This document shows positions 7,583 through 15,596 of a stretch of 64,000 nucleotides of DNA, in pieces (positions within the stretch are counted from its first letter, which is position 1; each line of letters begins with the position of its first letter). Below the pieces are notes generated by a model. It was not told the DNA's origin, ran no database searches, and saw only the letters and a program-made list of their open reading frames with translations. Both the position numbers and the translations under genes were made by a program. The stretch is from Thaumasiovibrio sp047250365 (lineage in GTDB: Bacteria; Pseudomonadota; Gammaproteobacteria; Enterobacterales; Vibrionaceae): NCBI RefSeq assembly GCF_047250365.1, contig NZ_JBLBVL010000007.1:1-64000 (forward strand), read 5' to 3'.

Positions 7583-8935
7583 ATGTATATTGGATTTGAC
7601 TATGGCACAGCAAACTGTGCCGTTGCTATCATGGAAAAGCAAACACCAAGGTTATTGAATCTAGAAGGCCAGCAACCCTATATTTCATCGACCATTTGTG
7701 CCCCTACCCGAGAAGCCATTTCAGAAGCGCTCTTTCGACACCACGGGTTAACGCCAGACAACGAAGTCGCCAAGCAACTGCTTCGCTCATCCATCCAGTT
7801 CAACAAAGATGAAGGAATAGAAGTCAACACAGACGATATCCTTTTTGGTCAAGCCGCGTTGGATCACTACCTTCGTGATCCCGAAGAGAGCTACTTCGTT
7901 AAAAGTCCAAAATCATTTCTCGGTACTAGCGGTCTACATGAACGTCAGGTCTGTTTCTTTGAAGATTTAGTGTGTGCCATGATGTTAAACATCAAGCAAC
8001 AAGCAGAGCGACAACTGCAAACTACCATTTCTGATACCGTTATTGGTCGCCCAATCAATTTTCAAGGCGTGGATGGGGAAAAAGCCAACCAACAAGCGAT
8101 TCAAATTCTACAACGGGCTGCACAACGGGCTGGTTTTAACAATATCAGTTTCCAATATGAACCGGTCGCGGCTGGCATCGAGTATGAAAGTACGCTGCAG
8201 ATCAACCAAAATGTACTAGTCGTCGATATTGGCGGCGGTACGACAGATTGTTCAATGCTTCGCATGGGACCTCAACACCGCAACGCCAGTAGCCGAGAAC
8301 AAGATCTTCTTGCGCATAGCGGCTGTAGAGTAGGAGGAAATGATCTAGATATTGGCATCGCGTTCCAGCAAATCATGCCAGAGTTTGGCAAAAACTCGCT
8401 AACAACAACGGGGCTAAGTATGCCTGTTTGCCAATTTTGGGATCCAATCGCCATTAATAATGTTGTCGCACAAGCTGATTTCTACGCCTATAAAAACCAT
8501 AAAGCACTGACAGAGCTACACCGAAATGCGCGAGTGCCACAACAGTTACAACGCTTGCTCAACGTCTATCAGGCACGACTTGGCCACCAGCTAGTTAGGC
8601 ATGCTGAATTACTTAAAATAGCCTTATCTAATCAAGAACAGGCAAGCACGCAAATCATGCTACTAGAAGAACAACTAGAGATTGCTTGTGACAAAGAAAC
8701 TTTCTCACGAGCAATAGCGGCTAATGCAGAAAAAATAAGTCAATTGATTGATGACGCAGTAAATCAGGCTGGTACTAAGCCCGATAGCATTTTCATTACT
8801 GGCGGCAGTGCTCGCTCTCCCATACTTAGACAACTGATCGAATCTCGCCTTCCTGGCATTGAGCTCATTGGCGGAGACTACTTTGGCTCAGTGACGGCAG
8901 GTTTGGCACGATGTGCGCAACAACGTTACGGCTAA
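7583..8935 (+). CDS. yegD: Hsp70-like chaperone YegD
   Basis: A 450-residue protein matching Escherichia coli YegD in length and landmarks. These are the phosphate-1 motif GFDYGTANCAVA at the start, FVKSPKSFLGTSG near 115, VIGRPINFQG, the phosphate-2 motif VVDIGGGTTDCSM near 215, and the adenosine motif ITGGSARSPILRQL near 405. It has the actin-like ATPase fold of Hsp70 but only a short C-terminal part, so it lacks the normal substrate-binding lid. Its role in E. coli is poorly defined. It stands alone between the chemoreceptor and the convergent proX. Confidence 0.9.
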   Translation: MYIGFDYGTANCAVAIMEKQTPRLLNLEGQQPYISSTICAPTREAISEALFRHHGLTPDNEVAKQLLRSSIQFNKDEGIEVNTDDILFGQAALDHYLRDPEESYFVKSPKSFLGTSGLHERQVCFFEDLVCAMMLNIKQQAERQLQTTISDTVIGRPINFQGVDGEKANQQAIQILQRAAQRAGFNNISFQYEPVAAGIEYESTLQINQNVLVVDIGGGTTDCSMLRMGPQHRNASSREQDLLAHSGCRVGGNDLDIGIAFQQIMPEFGKNSLTTTGLSMPVCQFWDPIAINNVVAQADFYAYKNHKALTELHRNARVPQQLQRLLNVYQARLGHQLVRHAELLKIALSNQEQASTQIMLLEEQLEIACDKETFSRAIAANAEKISQLIDDAVNQAGTKPDSIFITGGSARSPILRQLIESRLPGIELIGGDYFGSVTAGLARCAQQRYG

Positions 8936-8961
8936 TCATCTCCTCACACTGAACAGTAAAC

Positions 8962-9957
8962 TCAATGCGACGCCTCTCTTGCCCTGTCTAACCAATGTTC
9001 AAACAAGGCTTGATTGGCGCGTATCCAGCCTTTAACGTGGCGATCAATATCTTCATTCTGAGAATAACCACGATGCATAATCATGTTTTGAGCACTGATA
9101 TCTTGAATGTCTAACTGCATCACTTCAAACAGTTTCGCCGCTGCAGCATGCTCTCTAGCAAAGGCTAAATTAGCCGCAATACGCTGACTATTCATTTCAA
9201 AACCGTAATTCTTTCCGTTAGGCAATGTGGTGTCTTGCGCCTCCCTTAAGCCTGGTAATGCTGAGAAAGGCACTTCCAACCAAATAACATCTTTACCAGG
9301 AACCAACTCACCACTCACCCAATGAGGCGTCCAAGCGTAATAAAGTACTGGTTTCTGTTTGCGATAACTGTCTACCACTTTCGAAATCAACACTGAATAG
9401 TCACCTTGCACATGGGTAACCGTGCGTTGCAAGGAATACGCTTGCAATTGATGCTCAATCACCCCCGCACATCCCCACCCTAAGTCACAGCCGATAAGAT
9501 CAGCCATTCCATCACCATCATGATCAAATAACTCCGCTATCAATGGGTCTTCCAGTTGATCTAAGCGGTAAATACCATGCTGAACCGCCGTTTTTTTATC
9601 AATCACGTAACCTTGTGCTGCTCCAGGGATAAACAAACCAGCACGGTAGATAGCATCATCTCCTCCTGCTTTTTCATATTTATCTTTATGTAATGGTGCC
9701 CAGCTCGCAGCCATAAAGGTTGCTCCGCCACTGGCCAGTGCTGAATAAGCTTCATCGTAGCTCATTTCAACAATTGGTTTGACGTCGTAACCAAGTTCTT
9801 CCAGTGCTCTCGTTACAATCAGCGTCTGAAATCGCTCTTCTATCGATGTTTGCACTGGCTGAATCGTCACCCCTTCACCAGGAAGAGGATTAGCATGTAC
9901 TGACAGGAAATGCATCGAAAGAAAGCTAAGAAACAGCCAACTCCGCAGGAAATTCAT
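8962..9957 (-). CDS. proX: Glycine betaine/proline betaine-binding protein ProX
   Basis: A 331-residue periplasmic solute-binding protein. A signal peptide (about 22 residues, cleaved near VHA-NPLPGEG) precedes a mature domain very close to ProX of E. coli: GVTIQPVQTSIEERFQTL, FMAASWAPLHKDKYE, GAAQGYVIDKKTA, FDHDGDGMADLIGC, ADLIGCDLGWGCAGVIEHQL and YYAWTPHWV, with the conserved tryptophans that cage the trimethylammonium group. The GCD...GC cysteine pair is kept. The ribosome site AAGGAGAG lies 7 bases upstream. The ProV ATPase and ProW permease genes are not adjacent, so this subunit must serve a transporter encoded elsewhere. Confidence 0.88.
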   Translation of the reverse strand: MNFLRSWLFLSFLSMHFLSVHANPLPGEGVTIQPVQTSIEERFQTLIVTRALEELGYDVKPIVEMSYDEAYSALASGGATFMAASWAPLHKDKYEKAGGDDAIYRAGLFIPGAAQGYVIDKKTAVQHGIYRLDQLEDPLIAELFDHDGDGMADLIGCDLGWGCAGVIEHQLQAYSLQRTVTHVQGDYSVLISKVVDSYRKQKPVLYYAWTPHWVSGELVPGKDVIWLEVPFSALPGLREAQDTTLPNGKNYGFEMNSQRIAANLAFAREHAAAAKLFEVMQLDIQDISAQNMIMHRGYSQNEDIDRHVKGWIRANQALFEHWLDRAREASH

Positions 9958-10118
9958 CGCACTCTCCTTGGTGTCAATGATTACTTCCTTGAAGTATATA
10001 CCTACAATGACAAAGAGATAGAAAACCGAACAATTTAGTCACTGTAGGTGAGCATGAATAGATAATGCGCCGAGTGATCATGCGAGAATTAATAGCACAA
10101 TGAGGGCGATGGCAACGT

Positions 10119-10322
10119 TTAACGCGTCATTTTAAGTTGATACTTTTCAATTGCTGCTTTAAACAGCGCTTGATCGTCAGGTTTAGATAGTTTATCCAAC
10201 TGAGCTCTAACCGCTTCGTTGCCCGCCTTACCTTGCTTCATCTGCCACACGATGTACGCGGCTTGCTTATCTAACTCAATATTATTTTTTTGCTCTGCGC
10301 TTAAATCACAAAGATTCATCAC
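10119..10322 (-). CDS. DUF3283-type small protein
   Basis: A 67-residue cytoplasmic protein (MMNLCDLSAEQ..., with DKQAAYIVWQMKQGKAG) that matches what I recall of the DUF3283 family, found mostly in Vibrionaceae. It is helical and charged with no signal or membrane segment. Two consecutive ATGs follow a GGAGT ribosome site, and the first is used here. It is divergent from the next gene. The function is unknown. Confidence 0.7.
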   Translation of the reverse strand: MMNLCDLSAEQKNNIELDKQAAYIVWQMKQGKAGNEAVRAQLDKLSKPDDQALFKAAIEKYQLKMTR

Positions 10323-10423
10323 TCATACTCCACAATCTTTTGCACTGATTTTACTTGTTCCTAAGCTTATCTCCAAGCCCATTACTGGTGTACAATCCTC
10401 ATGCACTCATATAAGGAAACACT

Positions 10424-11248
10424 ATGCCATTTCAACACCTGATCGGCTTTGGCGTTGCGGGTAATTTCGCAGGCCATTTAGAGCAAGCCGGTGAAGACAA
10501 AGACTTTCAAACCGTTGCCGTAAAAAGTGCAACGCAGCCCAAAGCCATTTTCCCGTTTTATGTCCCAGCTAACGGAACGCATTTCCTCAACACATACCCA
10601 CTATGTTCGCATACCATCGTGCCACCAAACGATGCTGACAATTTGCAAATAGAGCCTGAAGTCGCACTATTATGTGATATCACCTATGACAACAATCAGG
10701 TCACAGCGATCACTCCACGTGCATTCGCAGCCTATAACGATTGCTCGATCCGCAAGCCGAATGCAAAGAAAATTAGTGAAAAGAAGAACTGGGGAACGCA
10801 AACAAAAGGGATCAGTGCTCACCTTATTGAGCTAGATAACCTTAACCCAGGTGGAAAACTAGACAGTTTCCGCATCGCCAGCTTCCACCAAAGAGCCGGA
10901 CAATGGCATGCGTATGGTGAAGATAGTCCAGTGATCGGTTATAGCTACTTCCATCAGACGCTATTAGACTGGGTGATGGATAGAATGAATCACCAGCAAG
11001 ATGTGGGTCCAACAGAAAACATTGCCGCTTGGCTTGCCAGCGCCAACTACCCTACACAAACCCTACTAAGTATTGGTGCAACCCGATACACCGAATACGG
11101 TGAGTCACATTTCCTACAAAGTGGCGATACCAGCGTAGTCGTCGTTTACGATGAAACGCAATTTTCCACTGAAGAAATTCGAGCGCGCGTAGCGCGCGGT
11201 GACTTAGATCACCCTGCCATCTCTGCACTTGTGCAAAATGTCGCTTAA
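10424..11248 (+). CDS. DUF5718 family protein, FAH-like
   Basis: A 274-residue soluble protein beginning MPFQHLIGFGVAGNFAGHLEQAGE, which fits the DUF5718 family as I remember it. The layout (EPEVALLCDITYDN, then FAAYNDCSIRKPNAKKISEKKNWG) resembles the fumarylacetoacetate hydrolase fold, in which acidic residues of such an E-x-E/D cluster bind a metal, but no reaction can be assigned. AAGGAAAC lies 6 bases before the start. A strong bidirectional terminator follows. Confidence 0.65.
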   Translation: MPFQHLIGFGVAGNFAGHLEQAGEDKDFQTVAVKSATQPKAIFPFYVPANGTHFLNTYPLCSHTIVPPNDADNLQIEPEVALLCDITYDNNQVTAITPRAFAAYNDCSIRKPNAKKISEKKNWGTQTKGISAHLIELDNLNPGGKLDSFRIASFHQRAGQWHAYGEDSPVIGYSYFHQTLLDWVMDRMNHQQDVGPTENIAAWLASANYPTQTLLSIGATRYTEYGESHFLQSGDTSVVVVYDETQFSTEEIRARVARGDLDHPAISALVQNVA

Positions 11249-11251
11249 TAG

Positions 11252-11275
11252 AAAAGGGGCTACTCGCCCCTTTTT
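11252..11275. terminator. Bidirectional terminator
   Basis: Stem AAAGGGGC/GCCCCTTT (11252-11259 with 11265-11272) with T/A tracts on both sides, placed between the convergent DUF5718 gene and a short minus-strand gene. Confidence 0.8.
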
Positions 11276-11303
11276 CTCCTCACTCACCTTGCTTACACGC
11301 CGA

Positions 11304-11510
11304 CTAGTGCAACGTCGGTGTTTTAGGTGTTTCTGATACCTTGATACCCAGCAAGTCAACGCCCGCCCGATCCGCCAACTCATCTAAAGTAAGTTTAAGA
11401 CTGACAATTAAATCTATTACGTCAATATCGTGCTCTTCTGCGAACAACGCCAAGTCGTCGTTTAGAGCATTGATCAACTCTACATCTATGCGTCGTTTTT
11501 GTGCTGTCAT
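11304..11510 (-). CDS. Small acidic hypothetical protein
   Basis: A 68-residue helical protein (MTAQKRRIDVELINALNDDL...) not recognised as a known family. A good AGGA ribosome site lies 7 bases upstream, and the shared terminator at 11252-11275 follows. The basic start followed by a strongly acidic, Leu-rich body suggests a small helical bundle or an adaptor. No DNA-binding motif is evident. Confidence 0.65.
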   Translation of the reverse strand: MTAQKRRIDVELINALNDDLALFAEEHDIDVIDLIVSLKLTLDELADRAGVDLLGIKVSETPKTPTLH

Positions 11511-11663
11511 ACCAATTCCTACATAAAATGGTACCTATCTATTAACAAGATTAGCTGAAAAAACAGCTAAATATCAGAAATTTTCCCCATTTATAAGAAG
11601 CCGTAAACCTGTATTCTTTGTAACCTATTAATTTTAAACAGCAACGCCAGTATCAGTGACGTA

Positions 11664-12059
11664 TCACTCAAAGAGTTCATTTACGCAATCTAAGCTCGTT
11701 GGCCGCCCGCGCTCGTTCAGCGATGTACCTGTTATCTGGGCACTAACCACTAATTTGTCATCATCACTACGATAAATGTCTTGCTTAAATACAAATCGAA
11801 CCTTGGACTGGCGTTCAATATTCACTCCCACCCAAAACCTGTCGCCACTCGTCAACGGGGTCTTATAATCAAGCTCTGCGCGGGTTACCACCAAATGCAT
11901 TTTGTCATGGGTCAATTTTGCAAAATCGACACCTTTCTCTAATAAAAACTCATGACGCGCATGCTCTAAATAGTTCTGGTACACACTGTTATTAACAATG
12001 CCTTGCAAATCACACTCATAGTCACGCACTTTAAAATCAAGCACAAACGTATATTCCAT
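11664..12059 (-). CDS. Acyl-CoA thioesterase, 4HBT hotdog fold
   Basis: A 131-residue single hotdog domain of the 4-hydroxybenzoyl-CoA thioesterase type (YbgC/YbaW-like). The N-terminal signature FKVRDYECDLQGIVNNSVYQ, with Asp and the N-x-x-Y segment, is the catalytic helix region, and EHARHEFL follows. It would hydrolyse acyl-CoA or a similar thioester in the cytosol; the substrate is unknown. Its ATG overlaps the stop of an upstream short frame (TAATG), which implies translational coupling. Confidence 0.82.
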   Translation of the reverse strand: MEYTFVLDFKVRDYECDLQGIVNNSVYQNYLEHARHEFLLEKGVDFAKLTHDKMHLVVTRAELDYKTPLTSGDRFWVGVNIERQSKVRFVFKQDIYRSDDDKLVVSAQITGTSLNERGRPTSLDCVNELFE

Positions 12060-12235
12060 TATTTTTTCCTAGCCATAGCACTCAATGTCTCAGCATAACA
12101 CTGTTCATAAATGTAGGTGGCAGGATCAGTTTCACCAATGAAATACTCACGGGGAAGTGAACCATCAACCGCGCCCAAATGACGCGTATACCTCAACCAA
12201 ACAGGCACCATCGCGCCTGCATTGATAGCGAACAT
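12059..12235 (-). CDS. Short frame coupled to thioesterase, possibly a 3' remnant
   Basis: A 58-codon frame (from MFAINAGAMVPVWLRYTRHL to LSAMARKK) with convincing protein character. Its stop overlaps the thioesterase start as TAATG. The frame stays open further upstream to about 12262 (LGCVSH before the Met) and there is no good ribosome site, so this may be the C-terminal end of a longer gene whose 5' part was lost when the adjacent AT-rich accessory DNA arrived. The family is not recognised. Confidence 0.5.
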   Translation of the reverse strand: MFAINAGAMVPVWLRYTRHLGAVDGSLPREYFIGETDPATYIYEQCYAETLSAMARKK

Positions 12236-12306
12236 ATGCGATACACAGCCTAAGGAGTGCTATTCGTTAACTAACTGTATTGACTATTGAAATGGCGGGT
12301 TAGATC

Positions 12307-12349
12307 GCGAGGCGGAGTAGAAGAATGATCTTCTGATCTCGCATTTTTT
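12307..12349 (+). terminator. Terminator-like hairpin
   Basis: GCGAG pairs with CTCGC around an inner AGAAG/CTTCT stem, then ATTTTTTA. It faces right and has no gene in front of it on that strand, so it may be a leftover of a lost gene. Confidence 0.45.
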
Positions 12350-12622
12350 ACTGTTAAAAAGTTATGCACCAAAACTGTGGATAATGCTTTTTTTTTCCAA
12401 TTAATTAACTACTTATTGGCGTCAACCAATTAATACAAAAATATGTCATGTTGCTGACAAACAACTTTTTAGCAGGAAAATATGCTGCTGCTATTCTCTG
12501 ACATTCAATAACAACATTCTCAATATTATCTAAAAACAATCACTTACACCAAGGTAGATCATCATTCAGATCACGTCGCGATCTGTTGTAGTGTAGCGCA
12601 CCGCCAATAATGAAAAATTAAA

Positions 12623-12671
12623 CCGGGTAAAATGAAAAATTCTCAATCCCCTTTTTTTTCATTTTTCCCGG
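12623..12671. repeat. AT-rich inverted repeat with CCGGG ends
   Basis: The outer bases CCGGG (12623-12627) pair with CCCGG (12667-12671), enclosing AAAATGAAAA and TTTTCATTTT arms. It resembles a recombination or element end more than a terminator, but no partner copy was found in the window. Confidence 0.45.
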
Positions 12672-12712
12672 TGCCTGATTTCACTGGATTTGCGCTGGTG
12701 CTAGGTGACTGT

Positions 12713-13018
12713 TTAAACAATCGCAATTAGCGCAGCGGTTAAACGGTACTTAAACGACTCGTGGCCTTCGCGACAGGTAACTAAAGTGATCGTTATAGAC
12801 TCTGTTCCCATAGGAACCTCTTCCAATTGAAAACTGCTGGCTGTGATTTTTTCATCAACCAGCAGATCACCATCTTGATCTTCTATGTGGATAACACTCT
12901 CAACCCCTGCCTCCATGCCGCCTTCTTTATACCAGCAGGTTAGATCTTCGGGGGTGCCGATTGGGTGGATAAAACCGCGTTGGCGATGCTGGCAAAGGGG
13001 TGATGTGGTGCTGTGCAT
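12713..13018 (-). CDS. Hypothetical protein in prophage-scar zone
   Basis: A 101-residue protein from the Met at 13018 (MHSTTSPLCQHRQRGFIHPI...). The frame is open to 13090, but that extension reads through a 49-bp repeat shared with 15548-15596, so I use the inner start. The first third has two cysteines and many basic residues; the second half (IHIEDQDGDLLVDEKI...) is beta-rich and acidic. There is no signal peptide, no known family and no good ribosome site. It is placed where a late prophage gene would follow, so it may be a phage relic or inserted cargo. Confidence 0.45.
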   Translation of the reverse strand: MHSTTSPLCQHRQRGFIHPIGTPEDLTCWYKEGGMEAGVESVIHIEDQDGDLLVDEKITASSFQLEEVPMGTESITITLVTCREGHESFKYRLTAALIAIV

Positions 13019-13023
13019 TTGTT

Positions 13024-13046
13024 CATAGCGCCAGTATGGCGCTATG
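13024..13046. repeat. Perfect 10-bp hairpin at prophage scar
   Basis: CATAGCGCCA and TGGCGCTATG (13024-13033 with 13037-13046) around a GTA loop. The right arm and the sequence after it recur at 15548, where the left arm has diverged. Confidence 0.6.
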
Positions 13047-13082
13047 AACTCAGGGATTGGGTTGGAAGAGGTTCGGGGGTGA
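13034..13082. repeat. 49-bp prophage-scar repeat, copy 1
   Basis: Shares GTATGGCGCTATG and GGTTGGAAGAGGTTCGGGGG with 15548-15596. Read on the minus strand, both copies end a frame with TPEPLPT-x-SL, so they look like the preserved 3' tail of the gene that preceded the virion morphogenesis gene in a Mu-like phage. Confidence 0.65.
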
Positions 13083-13270
13083 GGCAGCAATGGTTACTTT
13101 AGCAATTATAGCTGGGGCGTTGCTTGAGAAAGCGCACCTGAAGTCTGAATCCTAACAACATATTGTCATATTTTTTCTAATGGTGATCGAAAAGGTTCAT
13201 CTCAACCCCATTTTATGTAGATGTACTGAAAACACCAGTGATGAGTTGCGTCCTAAAGTTTTGGGGATCA

Positions 13271-13708
13271 TTATTCATCTAGATCAAACATATGAGCAAG
13301 ATCTTGTAAAGACTTGTTCTCATGACATTCAAACTGATAGAAGTACCCATCTAAGTTATTAAGTCTTTTCTCAAGATTAATTTGTTGAATTTCTATTTTT
13401 TTCCGAAGCTTATTTCGATGGGATAAATCAACCAGTAGGATTTTACCAGCATTTATTTTTTCCATTATTATTTTCTTGTGAAGGAGCCTTGCTTTATCTT
13501 TATTGAATTTTACAGATATATACATTTGACACCATTGACCTGATGGCGCTACTTCTGTGCTTGTTATTTGCCAAACAGCGAGAATCTCTTTTTGATCTAG
13601 ACTGTGCTCCGCAGCAGGAATGGCCGAGAGGATAGCTGCAGTGCTATCTTGGTGGGAGAAGGAATTAAAGGAAAAAATAGCTGTAATGAAGAAGGTAAAT
13701 AGTTTCAT
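13271..13708 (-). CDS. Secreted hypothetical protein
   Basis: A 145-residue protein starting at MKLFTFFITAIFSFNSFSHQ, with a GGAG ribosome site 8 bases upstream. The frame-extending Met seven codons earlier has none. A clear signal peptide ends around SFS-HQD. The mature part is charged and helical, with one Cys in the middle (QWCQMY) and one near the end (FECHEN) that could form a disulphide. Family unknown. It is cargo within the prophage-scar zone and codes on the minus strand next to a small membrane protein gene. Confidence 0.65.
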   Translation of the reverse strand: MKLFTFFITAIFSFNSFSHQDSTAAILSAIPAAEHSLDQKEILAVWQITSTEVAPSGQWCQMYISVKFNKDKARLLHKKIIMEKINAGKILLVDLSHRNKLRKKIEIQQINLEKRLNNLDGYFYQFECHENKSLQDLAHMFDLDE

Positions 13709-13807
13709 TGTAGCTCTCCAAATCTGCATAATACAGTGTAAACAAAGGCTGATTTAGCCAGCCATAGCTATTTTCCATAGCTATTTTCCATAGCGATTAT
13801 TATTGGA

Positions 13808-14179
13808 TCATGGCCAGGTTGTATAAGCGAGATAGTAGCCAATAAACATGGTGCCGGTTGCTGCCACAAAGTGGTAAAAAATCAGCGACACTGGAGATAG
13901 CATTCTAATCGTAATTGTCATGATTAATGGCAACGCAAAGAAGGTGATCAGCGCAGCTTTAAATCCATCATATTGCCAGACGTATAGTGCGGGCAAAAAA
14001 ATGCATGGAGCCATAAGCAAAGTAATCAACGAACAAGGAGTTGATTGGAGTGCCGTAGGTAATAAGATGGCTCCAGATGGTGCTGCCTCTATTCTTGTCT
14101 TGTACGTAGCAACCGCTGCCGTATAGCTAAGAAGTACAGGTACTAAGACGTTACCAAACTCAAGTAGATTCTCGAACAT
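13808..14179 (-). CDS. Small polytopic membrane protein
   Basis: A 123-residue protein from the Met at 14179, chosen because GGAGG lies 5-6 bases before it; the longer frame to 14308 has no ribosome site. Four hydrophobic segments are visible (VLVPVLLSYTAAVATYK; LITLLMAPCIFLPALYVW; AALITFFALPLIMTITI; LIFYHFVAATGTMFIGYYLA), which predict a four-helix inner membrane protein. Family not recognised. It is divergent from the gene at 14324. Confidence 0.65.
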   Translation of the reverse strand: MFENLLEFGNVLVPVLLSYTAAVATYKTRIEAAPSGAILLPTALQSTPCSLITLLMAPCIFLPALYVWQYDGFKAALITFFALPLIMTITIRMLSPVSLIFYHFVAATGTMFIGYYLAYTTWP

Positions 14180-14323
14180 ACGCACCTCCACGATGTTATA
14201 TGCATAAAGTTTAGCAAACTTAATCGGGCGTGATACCTTTAGAGCGCAATCACCGGAATACGCAAAAGCGCAAATATTGCATATAATGGTAATGACACCA
14301 CACTTCACGGAGGGAATAATGTC

Positions 14324-14659
14324 ATGGCTGGTTTTTTTCGTAAGTTATTCGGCAAAGAAGATGATGCCGAAGGGCTACAGAAACTGATAGAGCGCTCCCA
14401 AAAATGGCAAGTGATAGGTGCAGAGTTAGCTCACGATTGCTTATCTAACGGATTGAGAAAAGGAGAAATTGTAAAGTTATCTGATATAACAAACCTTATT
14501 CATGAGCATTACTCATATAATGAGAAGGCGGTGGAGAACGGCTTTCTTGTTGAGATGAAATCATACATTGATAGTGGCGAGGTTTTAAATATCAATGTTG
14601 AGGGTGGTGATATGGCTTTTGTTCATGAAGACTATGCTCATGACCTATTCAACAAATAA
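14324..14659 (+). CDS. Small cytoplasmic hypothetical protein
   Basis: A 111-residue acidic helical protein (MAGFFRKLFGKEDDAEGLQ...). The amphipathic basic N-terminus could touch the membrane. GGAGGG precedes the start by about 10 bases. It has no family I recognise, no catalytic motif and no cysteine pair apart from one Cys near residue 39. It stands divergently from a four-helix membrane protein gene; whether they work together is unknown. Confidence 0.6.
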   Translation: MAGFFRKLFGKEDDAEGLQKLIERSQKWQVIGAELAHDCLSNGLRKGEIVKLSDITNLIHEHYSYNEKAVENGFLVEMKSYIDSGEVLNINVEGGDMAFVHEDYAHDLFNK

Positions 14660-15161
14660 AATAAGCCCCAAAGCGCTTGCTATAAGCAGTTTGTGAACAC
14701 TTTTCCCATCCAGAACTTTCCGTATAAGTCTGCATCTGTGCAGCATGCAATCTTGTTTTGGGTGTTTTATGTACAGTGAATACCTGTAGATTCCAGATAG
14801 GTCGGAAATGGTGAAAGACTTGATGTTCCCAATCATTAGTGTCAAAGCGGGCAACCTTTCCACACGGGAGTGACTGCTGAGAATATTGGGTTTGCAGTAC
14901 TGCATTGCCCAAATTGCCCCAATCAAGAAAATGGTATTGCCGGGTTTCAAGTTACTCTTACATAGGCTGTAGAGAAATTAGAACAAAAAACTTAACACGA
15001 AAATGTCCAGCTTCGACTTAGCTCACGCAACACTCGCCACAGTTAACACGTTCAACACTGTTAACCCCATTGCTTACCCCTCAAACCCCGTTTAAACCCT
15101 CCGCAAACTGTTTAAACGGGTTTCACCCATACAATGCCACCATTGGCACTGAAAACCGCGC
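14660..15161. other. Region without a supported gene
   Basis: Overlapping open frames on the minus strand at 14645-14950 show no protein-like conservation pattern or ribosome site, so no gene is called. The right part (from about 15000) belongs to the repeat shared with 16750-17042 and includes the GTTTAAAC hairpin. Confidence 0.45.
15087..15120. repeat. GTTTAAAC hairpin, copy 1
   Basis: Perfect 11-bp arms CCCGTTTAAAC (15087-15097) and GTTTAAACGGG (15110-15120) around a 12-base loop. The same hairpin with the same loop sequence occurs at 16839-16872. It lies about 40 bases past the stop of the virion morphogenesis fragment. Confidence 0.75.
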
Positions 15162-15563
15162 CTAATGCTCTTGTAGGAACGTTGCCACCATCTCGCCAAT
15201 CGCATCAATATCGTCACTGTTGGTGCCTAACCATGGTCGTGCGGGAATGGCTGCATTTTGCGGGCGCATCTCGGGGGTTCCACCGTATTGGTGAATCGCG
15301 CCGTATTCAAAGTTGGTGCCAAACTCAAGGCTTTGGTTATCGGCATCATAGGCCAGCTCACCACTCAGGTGCATGTTGAGCTGCAAGATAAGGTTAGAAT
15401 TCTTAGGCTTTTTATAATTGGTTGAAAGTGGTGCCCAGAGTTCGCCATCTGGGCTGAGTTGATCACGAAAGCGTTGGTCATGGGAAAGCAGCAACATCTC
15501 ACCAATGTTGGCAAGAACAGAGCTTAAGTTGTTACCGCGCTGCGCTAGTATGGCGCTATGGGA
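15162..15563 (-). pseudogene. Mu-like virion morphogenesis protein, 5'-truncated
   Basis: An open frame of 133 codons, in-frame TAA upstream, no normal start codon. It reads ILAQRGNNLSSVLANIGEML, then RFRDQLSPDGELWAPLS, then FGTNFEYGAIHQYGGTPEM and IPARPWLGTN. This is the pattern of the phage virion morphogenesis family (Mu gpG / P2 gpS type): an I-G-E-M-L-x-S-x-x-x-R-F start, D-G-x-x-W-x-P-L, A-x-I-H-Q-x-G and x-A-R-P-(F/W)-L-G. Such proteins act in head or tail assembly. The N-terminus is missing at a 49-bp scar repeat, and no other late genes flank it, so it is a relic. Confidence 0.75.
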
Positions 15564-15596
15564 TTAGAGATTTGGTTGGAAGAGGTTCGGGGGTGA
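15548..15596. repeat. 49-bp prophage-scar repeat, copy 2
   Basis: Partner of 13034-13082. Similarity ends sharply after GGGGGTGA on the right. On the left, copy 2 runs into the virion morphogenesis fragment, while copy 1 runs into an unrelated gene. Confidence 0.65.

Larger units (their letters stand above)
12263..12711. other. AT-rich non-coding stretch with two hairpins
   Basis: No credible gene. It contains a hairpin whose outer arms are GCGAG (12307-12311) and CTCGC (12338-12342), followed by a T run, and a long inverted repeat at 12623-12671. It marks the left boundary between core genes and the accessory region. Confidence 0.5.

Noticed and set aside
13019..13090. Upstream extension of the 12713 gene
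   Set aside because: This part is the 49-bp scar repeat read in frame by chance, and in the phage context it belongs to the end of another gene.
14645..14950. Two overlapping minus-strand frames of 101 and 87 codons
   Set aside because: Neither has a ribosome site or protein-like pattern, both overlap the end of the 14324 gene, and no similarity is recognised.
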